The position numbers and the translations under genes are program-made. Below the pieces are notes generated by a model that ran no database searches, was not told where the DNA came from, and was given only the letters and a program-made list of their open reading frames with translations. Positions 57,791-64,000 of a stretch of DNA of 64,000 bases are shown here, in pieces; position 1 is the stretch's first letter; the number at the start of each line of letters is the position of its first letter. This DNA comes from Stomoxys calcitrans. Its lineage: Eukaryota > Arthropoda > Insecta > Diptera > Muscidae. Where the stretch lies: the NCBI RefSeq assembly GCF_963082655.1, contig NC_081552.1:126389494-126453493 (forward strand). Direction: 5' to 3'.

Positions 57791-57916
57791 CGTCTTTGGT
57801 CCATGTTAGGTTAAAAAGATGGTGCAGATATTAATCTGCCCCATGCCACTATAGACATACACCTAAGCCAGTAATCGGCCTGTTGTGCGCTCTAAAAGCT
57901 AAAAAGTAACATCGAA
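57791..57916 (-). mobile_element. LINE 3' UTR (RNase H-type LINE)
   Basis: 'gttaggttaaaaagatggtg' and 'tgccccatgccactatagac' match 59232-59330 ('gttaggtttgaaagagggtg', 'cgccccatgccactatggac'), the 3' UTR of the LINE that continues at 59002. A B element lies between. Confidence 0.75.
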
Positions 57917-59001
57917 CAAGTAAAAAGGCGTTAAGTTCGGCCGGGCCGAACGTTGGATACCCACCACCTCGGGTATATATGTAAACCACCTTTCATCAAA
58001 ATCCAGCAAAAATTGCATGCCTTATGTCCCATAGCAGTTATATCGAAATATGATCCGATTTGGACCAAATTCTAATAAGTACAAGTCATTGTTCAATTAT
58101 GTATAACAAAATGTTGGTAATTTTAGCTATATCTAAAAATAAACCGATCTGAACCATATACAATATGGATGTCGAAAAGCCTAACATAAGTCAATGTGTC
58201 AAATTTCAGTTAAATCGGATTATAAATGCGTCTTTTTTGGGGCCAAGACTTTAAATCGAGATATCGGTCTGTATGGCAGCTATATCCAAATCTTGATCGA
58301 CCTGAGTGAAATTGAAAAAGGATGTCGAAGGGCCCAACACAACTCACTGTCCCAAATTGTGGCGACATCGGACAATAAACGCGCTATTCTGGCCCCAAAA
58401 CCTAAAACCGAGAGATCGGTCTATATGGCAGCTATATCCAAATCTTGACCGATCTGTGCCATAATGCAGAACTATGTCAAGAGGTTGAACCTAAGTCAAT
58501 GTCCCAAATTTCGGCGACATCGGACAATAAATGCGCCTTTTATGGGCCTTAGACCCTAAATAGGAGGATCGGTCTATATGACAGCTATATCCAAATCTCG
58601 ACCGATCTGAGCCAAATTGACAAAGGATGTCGAAGGGCCTAACACAACTCACCGTCCCAAATTTCAGCAAAATCGGTTAATAAATGTGGCTTTTATGGGC
58701 CAAAGACCCTAAATCGGAGGATCGGTCTATAAGGGGGCTATATCAAGATATGGTCCGATATAGCTCATCTTCGAACTTAACCTGCTTATGGACAAAAAAA
58801 GACTCTGTGCAAAATTTCAGCTCAATATCTCTATTTTCGAAGACAGACAGACGGAAAGACTGACGGACATGTCTAGATCGTCTTAGATTTTTACGCTGAT
58901 CAAGAATATATATACTTTATAGGGTCGGAAATGGATATTTCGATGTGTTGCGAACGGAATGACAAAATGAATATTCCCCCATACTTCGGTGGTAGGTATA
59001 A
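57917..59001 (-). mobile_element. Family B element, complete
   Basis: Tail CAAGTAAAAAGGCG at 57917, hairpin near 57936-57950, GGATACCCACCACCTCGGG, about five modules, a short (AGAC/GGAC) tract near 58842-58870, and left end GGTGGTAGGTATAA at 59001. It is inserted in a LINE 3' end. Confidence 0.9.
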
Positions 59002-60340
59002 AAAGAAAATTTTAAGTTAGAAATTCCGTCCTACTCTCAGAATCCTTGATTAGTTTCCATACCACTCCCCTAAGTTGGTTCACGTCTGGTATCGTGTCCC
59101 CCACTAAGTTCCGGTGTCTGTTACCCGATAAAACCAGGCAATGACATAGAAAATGATCCAACGTCTCATCATCTTCCCCACATACCCTTCACTTGCTGGA
59201 CCGATTTTACATATGTGAGCTCGTTGTCCTATGTGTCCCGTTAGGTTAGGTTTGAAAGAGGGTGCAGACATTATTAATCCGCCCCATGCCACTATGGACA
59301 TACACCTAAGTCAGTAATCGCCAGTAATACTTACAAAATCCTTAATTGTTTTAAATACCACTCCCCTAAGATGGTTCATGTCTGGTAATGTGTCTCCACC
59401 TAAATGCCGGTATCTGTTAGACGCGAAAGCCGGGCAATGACAAAGGAAATGCTCCAAAGTCTCATCATCTTCCCCGCATGCCCTACGCATGCTATCACTT
59501 GCCGCACCGATTTTATATAAGTGAGCTCGTAGTCCCATGTTCCAATAGCTATACTAACCTCCTTCTTCCTTACTTTCAGTAATAGCCTCGTCTTCTCACG
59601 ATCTGGATCCCCCCATAGGATTTTCGCTGTCCTGCAGACCGTTTCGCTGTTTCACAATGTTGAATGCGCTTTTTTCGCCAACTCTCTTAACTCGTACTGC
59701 GTCGACCCGAAAGACTTCAGGTTAACCAAGTTTATTGACAGCAGTCCTCTGGCCTTCACCGCCAAATCGTCTGCTCTTTAATTTCCTCTTACTCCGTTAT
59801 GGCCCGGCACCCAAACGATGCGGATTTCACCATCCTCAGAGAAGGCGTCAATCTCCTAAATCGCCTTAAGTCTCATTGCCGCAATGGCTGCCTCACACTT
59901 TATCTGTATGTCAATGGGTCGGATATCTAGAATAGTCTCCAGTGCCCTAGTGGGCGTTGTCCTCATCGCTCCGCCTATGCTAAGACAACATGTTTTCTGA
60001 ACTTGTTGTACGCCCCTTACGTTGCACTTTTTCTCGATAGCAGTCCACAAACTACTGAGGCGTAAGTAAGTATTGGTCTAAACACGCTCATGTAGAGGTA
60101 GCGGTCCGTCTGCATAGTGCCCAACATTTGTGAGCCTTCTAAGTACGCTCATCAATGTGACACTTCCAATTCAGTTTCATGTCCAAGATCACACCTAAGT
60201 ATTTGACCTTGTCAGATATTGAAATAGTCTAATTGAAGAAACGTGGTGCTTTAATTTGGCCTTCCTTCGTCTTCCTCGTGAACAGGCATATTTCAGTCTT
60301 CTGTGGGTTAACATTGAAACCTCTGGGTAACCCAGTCATC
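59002..60340 (-). mobile_element. LINE 3' half: RT thumb, partial RNase H, duplicated C-terminus
   Basis: Minus-strand order: 'KYLGVILDMKLNWKCHIDER' (about 60215-60155), 'QKTCCLSIGGAMRTTPTRAL' and 'ETILDIRPIDIQIKCEAAIA' (59990-59870), then RNase H C-terminal motif 'VWVPGHNGVRGN-stop-RADDLAVKAR' (about 59815-59745), then the Cys/His C-terminus 'GEDDETLEHFLCHCPAF' (59490-59425). The N-terminal RNase H with the catalytic Asp/Glu is missing. The C-terminal segment with 3' UTR is present twice in tandem (59330-59545 and 59040-59330). Many stops. It belongs to the RNase H-bearing LINE group but is a different family from 13498-16030. Confidence 0.8.
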
Positions 60341-62153
60341 TTCTCTTCTTATATAGGTCTGCTCCTAACAGACTCAGAAACGGCTGAACCGATTTTCCTG
60401 AAGTTTTCACAGATGGTATATAATAACCCCGTGGTGAAAATAGGGTACTATTGAACATTTTTTGATTTATGAAGGGGGGGGTGGGGAGAAGGGGGGCGGA
60501 CCCTCCCCCTTACCCTAATTTTGAGAAACGCCAGATCTCGGAGATGGGTGGTGCTATTTTAGCGAAATTTTGTGTGCTCTCATATAGTACCCTAAAAATA
60601 AAAATTTGGTATCGTAAAACCTACCAAACATATATTTGGGCCAATCGCGGCAATATGAGACTCAATTGAAAGGTATTTAGGATAAGAAAACGTATCTGAT
60701 ATCCAATTGTCGGACCAAGTGCTCAGGGGACTACCCCAAGCCCCAAAACACACCTAAATCGGACATATTTACCGACGAAATGAAAGGTATTTGCGAGTAG
60801 AATACGAGTCTGATATCCAAATGTGAGACCACGTTTCTGGGGGACCACCCCTTCCCCAAAACACCCCCCAAACTGGACATATTTACTGACCATGGGAATA
60901 TGGGGCTTAAATAGGAGTTATTTGTATGTAGAATACCAATCTGATATCCATATATGGGAACAAATGTTTGGGGGCAGCCTCTCACCAAAAACATCCCCCA
61001 AAGGGGACAAATTTATGACCATGGGGCTCATATGAAAGGTCTTTGGGAGTAAAGCACGAATTTGATATCAATATTCGCGAAAAGTGTCTATGGGACCACC
61101 CCACGTCCACAACACCACCCAAAAAGTAAATATTTTCTGATTATTGCAATATGAGGCACAAATAAGATGATTTTTAAAGTGGAACACGAATCCGATATAT
61201 ATTTTCAAGGCAAACTCACTGAGTGGCTTATGGAAATATGGGGCTCGAATTAAAGGTGTGTGGAGTAGACTACGTATCTCATATCAACACTAGGGGCCAA
61301 CGGTCTAGCGGACGTCCCACAACCATAGCAATCCCCAAATAGGACGTATTTGCTCACCAAGACAATTTGGGTCCTAAAGAGAGTGGAACTAAATATTCAT
61401 AGTTTTTAGGGCCAATACCCCAAACCGGACATATTTTCTGACTTTTGCAATTAGGAGTTTAAATGAGATTAGAAAACGAATTTGATATCTTATTTTCAGG
61501 GCAATGGCAATATGGGGTTCAAGTAAATGATATATAGATATATCAGAATAGAGCACGTTGCTGATATATTTCTCGGGCTTAGTGTTTGGGGGACTACCCT
61601 AATCCCCAAAGCAAGAATTGATACCCATTTTCGGGATCAATTTTCTGGGGGTCTACCCCTTTTCCAAAATATCCCACAAACAGCAATTTTTTAGTGACCA
61701 TCGCAATATGGGGCTCAAATAAAGGTATTTGGGAGTAGAATACCAATTTGATATCCAAATGTAGGACCACGTATTTAGGGCATCAACCTTTCCCAAAACA
61801 CCCCCAAAGTGAAAAAATTTTTCGACCATGCCAATATGTGGCTGAAAATGAAAGGTATTTGAGATTAGAAAACGAATTTGATAACCTATTTTGGGTCCAT
61901 GTGTTTGGGGGACGCCTCATTCTGTAAACTCCTCTTACGCCAATGGCAATATGGGATTTAAATAAATGGTATTTGAGAGAAGATCACGATGCTGTTATAA
62001 AGATCATATGGGATTCAGATAAAGGCACTTATATTGTTAAACTCTTAGTCAAGTTAGCATTTCACTAAAAGATCTTCGAAAATAAGTATTCCAAGGAAAC
62101 TTTTGTTCCATATAAAGTAAAAGAAGGCGCAGCGGAGCGTGCCCGGGTCAGCT
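60341..62153 (-). mobile_element. Family C element, full-length
   Basis: Minus orientation: tail at 60341-60420 ('gactcagaaacggctgaacc'), ordered modules, and the GC-rich start (reverse of GCTGACCCGGGCACGCTCC) at 62125-62153. The AAAC-rich run at the tail is almost gone. Its left boundary falls in a LINE RT at the IAY of the YADD box. Non-coding. Confidence 0.82.
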
Positions 62154-62305
62154 GGTATGCCATATGCAATATCTTTTCGGCCTTCAACAGTCAGCACCCG
62201 TAATAGGTCATTAATGGTGGCCACCCAATGGAGTGGCGATAAAATACCCCCTGTGGCGTGCCTTGTGCCACTTTCTCTCTTATATTTATGCCATGGGACA
62301 CACAA
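62154..62305 (-). pseudogene. LINE RT palm fragment cut at the catalytic box
   Basis: 'TGGILSPLHWVATINDLLRV' followed by 'LTVEGRKDIAYG' is RT motif 4 to the start of motif 5. The expected catalytic IAYADD reads IAYG and then enters family C sequence, so both catalytic aspartates are lost exactly at the insertion boundary. Confidence 0.8.
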
Positions 62306-62344
62306 TTTATACCGCTGTTCCTTAGAATATGGTTTATCCAGTCT

Positions 62345-62722
62345 CTAAGGACCGGGTCCACCCGGTACTGGTCTAAGGATTGAACTAGAACTAGTCGGTT
62401 CGCACATTGTTAAAAGCCCCTCGATGTCAATGCCTGCCGCCAGAGTGTACGTTTTGGCGTCGAAGGATTCTTCTATTTTATGTACAACCTCGTACAGGAC
62501 AGTCTCCACCAACATTCCCTTGGCATAGACATGCTGTTTGTATTTGAGTAGTTCGCTGGATGTCTTACTCTTTATCATGGTATCCACAATACGTTTCATG
62601 GTTTTGAGTAGAAAGGACGTAAGGCTTATGGGTCTGTAGCCTTTGGTGTTGCATAACTTGCCTTGCCGGGCTTGGGTATAACACCATCCTTGACTAATGC
62701 CAGGTTTTCGGAGTATATGCAA
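62345..62722 (-). pseudogene. LINE RT fingers/palm, 125 codons
   Basis: 'KGYRPISLTSFLLKTMKRIV', 'DTMIKSKTSSELLKYKQHVY', 'ETVLYEVVHKIEESFDAKTY' and 'LAAGIDIEG' are RT motifs 2-3; AGIDIEG corresponds to the first catalytic Asp motif (usual FIDIEGAF). Downstream of it the frame is lost. It is collinear with 27160-27290. Confidence 0.85.
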
Positions 62723-62780
62723 GATCTAGCAACGCTGTAAAAATGTTGGCCGGATGAGGCTCCAAATAGTCTGTCTCTTT

Positions 62781-63161
62781 CTATAGTAACGCCGGAAATA
62801 TTCCATTAGGCCCAGGTGACTTAAATGGTTTGAAGCTCCTCAGGGATTCTTTCACTATAAATTCCGTTATTATAAACCTTCGATCAACGTCATTATTCCA
62901 AGATTCCGGTGCCTCCGCGTGTCCCGTCGTGTCCTGTGGAAAATGGGGTTTCATCAAAAGCCTCAACATGTCCTCCTTTGTCTCTGCTCTCACTCCCATG
63001 TCGTCTGCTAAAGTTTCAGTTTGGACATGGGTTTTTGAGAGAAACTTTTTTATCTTGGCGGCGTCTTTAACGTTATCGACCTGTTCGCAGAAAAGCTTCC
63101 AGACGGCACGTTTTGCCGCTCTGGTTATCTTATTGTATTCCTTTAGCCGTGTGAAATACAT
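62781..63161 (-). pseudogene. LINE linker and RT motif 1, 126 codons
   Basis: 'YFTRLKEYNKITRAAKRAVW' and 'KLFCEQVDNVKDAAKIKKFL' form the endonuclease-RT linker, typically helical and basic; 'EAPESWNNDVDRRFIITEFI' and 'SLRSFKPFKSPGPNGIFPAL' end in RT motif 1. It is open throughout and is the best-preserved part of this LINE. Confidence 0.88.
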
Positions 63162-63322
63162 ATCCCAATAAACTTCCTGTTAAAAGGTCTGCGGACCTCT
63201 TTCCCAATATTGCGAATCTCCCCCATCACCCAGGGTTTTTCTTGGGCTGATTGCCTTTCCAGTGCAGTCGTAATCCTGTTCTATGCATGGACAATCTAAA
63301 CTATCTTGCCCAAGCCTTCTTC

Positions 63323-63641
63323 TTATTTCAACTTATTCCGGAAGATTATCGGATTTGGCAATGGCGGTGTCGGAGAATCGAAAGGCAGATAAAGTAATGT
63401 CAGGTATGCGCCAACGTCTCCTTGTCTCAACACTTTTGAATCCGTCATTGACCACTCTGGGGAAAATAAATATAATTTTATGACAAACAATGCAGGTTCT
63501 GGGCCGAGTACCAGTGTTAGCATCGAATAATTGGAAGTCGGTATGGCTCTGTCCACCAACTTTGTTCCGAGTCGTCCATGGCTCCTGAATTAAGGCAATA
63601 TGAATCTTGCCCTTGCTGATTTTCTCCATTACCTCAATCAT
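63323..63641 (-). pseudogene. LINE endonuclease N-terminus
   Basis: 'EKISKGKIHIALIQEPW' with 'TTRNKVGG' is the first strand and catalytic Glu motif (QEPW) of the AP-like endonuclease. 'CIVCHKIIFIFPRV' follows. The remaining part reads into other frames, and the GDFN and SDH motifs are missing. Confidence 0.8.
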
Positions 63642-63697
63642 TGGTCCTTCAGTAAATGGGCATACTCGGAATAGATGATGATCTCATAGTCTGCTCA

Positions 63698-64000
63698 CTA
63701 TTCTTTAAACTGCATTGACTTTCCTGTAACTGCACTGCCTGATGTCATCGTTTTAGGTTTATTGCCTAGTCTAGTCTTCCGACTCTTCATAAAGTCGGTA
63801 ATGGTTCCATCGTCGAGTCCCTGTTCGTTAGGCTGTATTGGGTTTCCATTTATTGTACTACCTGATGATTCAGTACTGGGATCTTTGCCTATCTTGGTCT
63901 TCCAAATTTTAAGTAAATGGGCTTTTGGGGAGTAGGTGATGGTACCATCATCGGCTCCCTGTTCGTTGCGATGCATTGAGACTCCTGTCGCTGTGCTGCC
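63698..64000 (-). pseudogene. LINE ORF1-like region with ~43-46-residue tandem repeats
   Basis: Open minus-strand frame running off the window edge. Repeat units begin NEQGADDGTIT and NEQGLDDGTIT and end with GSTINGNPIQP, GSAVTGKSMQ and, before the first, GSTATGVSM, so at least three units exist. Each has a basic middle (KIWKTKIGKDP, KSRKTRLGNKPK). The role is unknown; ORF1 proteins bind RNA, and the alternating acidic/basic pattern would fit, but that is inference. A related trace is at about 26118-26150. Confidence 0.7.

Larger units (their letters stand above)
62154..64000 (-). mobile_element. LINE (ORF1 repeats, endonuclease start, linker, RT), open at window edge
   Basis: Minus-strand order: repeat-bearing ORF1-like region (64000-63698), endonuclease start (63641-63560), a jump over most of the endonuclease, linker (63290-62850), RT fingers (62840-62345), and the RT motif 'GGILSPLHWVATINDLLRVL' (about 62265-62200), ending at 'IAYG' where a C element begins. 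The same family occurs at 25976-27394 and 20870-20985. Inactive through deletion and frameshifts. Confidence 0.85.

Overview
The window is eukaryotic and looks like intergenic heterochromatin-like DNA from a fly, most likely a calyptrate (muscid-type) dipteran. The basis is AT-rich DNA, many (GTCY)n-bearing dispersed repeats of the mini-me/DINE-1 kind, cecropia/irritans-like mariner remnants, and decayed LINE fragments of I-like, Jockey-like and CR1-like type; the exact species is inference. I see no intact cellular protein gene, no convincing rRNA or tRNA gene and no CRISPR. Nearly all short ORFs are chance readings of repeat modules or shards of transposon proteins.

Repeat names used here. 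Family A: left end TTATACCCTCCACCAT, a (GTCY)n microsatellite, an array of ~153-bp modules, then ATGGTGGAGGGTATA, a TTCGGCC-C-GGCCGAA hairpin and a tail ending CTTTTACTTG. Family B: same plan with TATACCCACCACC/GGTGGTGGGTAT ends and different modules. Family C: GC-rich start (ACTAGCTGACCCGGG...), ~130-150-bp modules with cccaaatacctttcatttgag-like text, and a tail 'gccgtttctgagtctat' + AAAC-rich + 'tttatatataagactagc'. Family D: (GTCT)-bearing element with 'cccatatatat' modules. Family E: starts ACTAGCATACCC, with repeated 'gtacatttaggtacta' motifs. '+' for A and B means the microsatellite end comes first; '+' for C means the GC-rich end comes first.

Layout. 1-13.5 kb: C, B and E material arranged as a large inverted repeat around a small hairpin at 3.53 kb, with the right side amplified into 2.8 near-identical tandem copies of a 2267-bp unit (4912-11218), then an AT-rich tract. 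13.5-19.3 kb: an RNase H-bearing LINE with an internal deletion, a full C element and a second LINE. 19.3-32 kb: A elements and an inverted block carrying a LINE 3' end fused to an internally deleted mariner, plus SINE and LINE pieces. 32.4-35.6 kb: a Jockey/CR1-like LINE split by an A element. 35.6-39 kb: a C element, mariner ends and LINE. 39-42.5 kb: A variant and two head-to-tail B elements. 42.5-49 kb: AT-rich DNA, LINE, a transposon-type pseudogene, A, D and a Gypsy gag-protease fragment. 49-55.4 kb: one long C element broken by three A insertions and a 1234-bp duplication. 55.4-64 kb: LINE, B and C pieces, ending in a LINE open at the window edge.

The most interesting signal is the A/B family. 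Its subterminal inverted repeats, 3' hairpin, microsatellite, and insertion between two Ts with no target duplication are features of Helentron-type rolling-circle non-autonomous elements (DINE-1-like). Filled/empty site pairs inside this window support this, including one insertion whose removal restores a LINE endonuclease reading frame exactly, and one 3'-truncated copy that ends precisely at an internal CTTG. All boundaries were read by eye; those in decayed DNA are good to roughly 10-30 bp.
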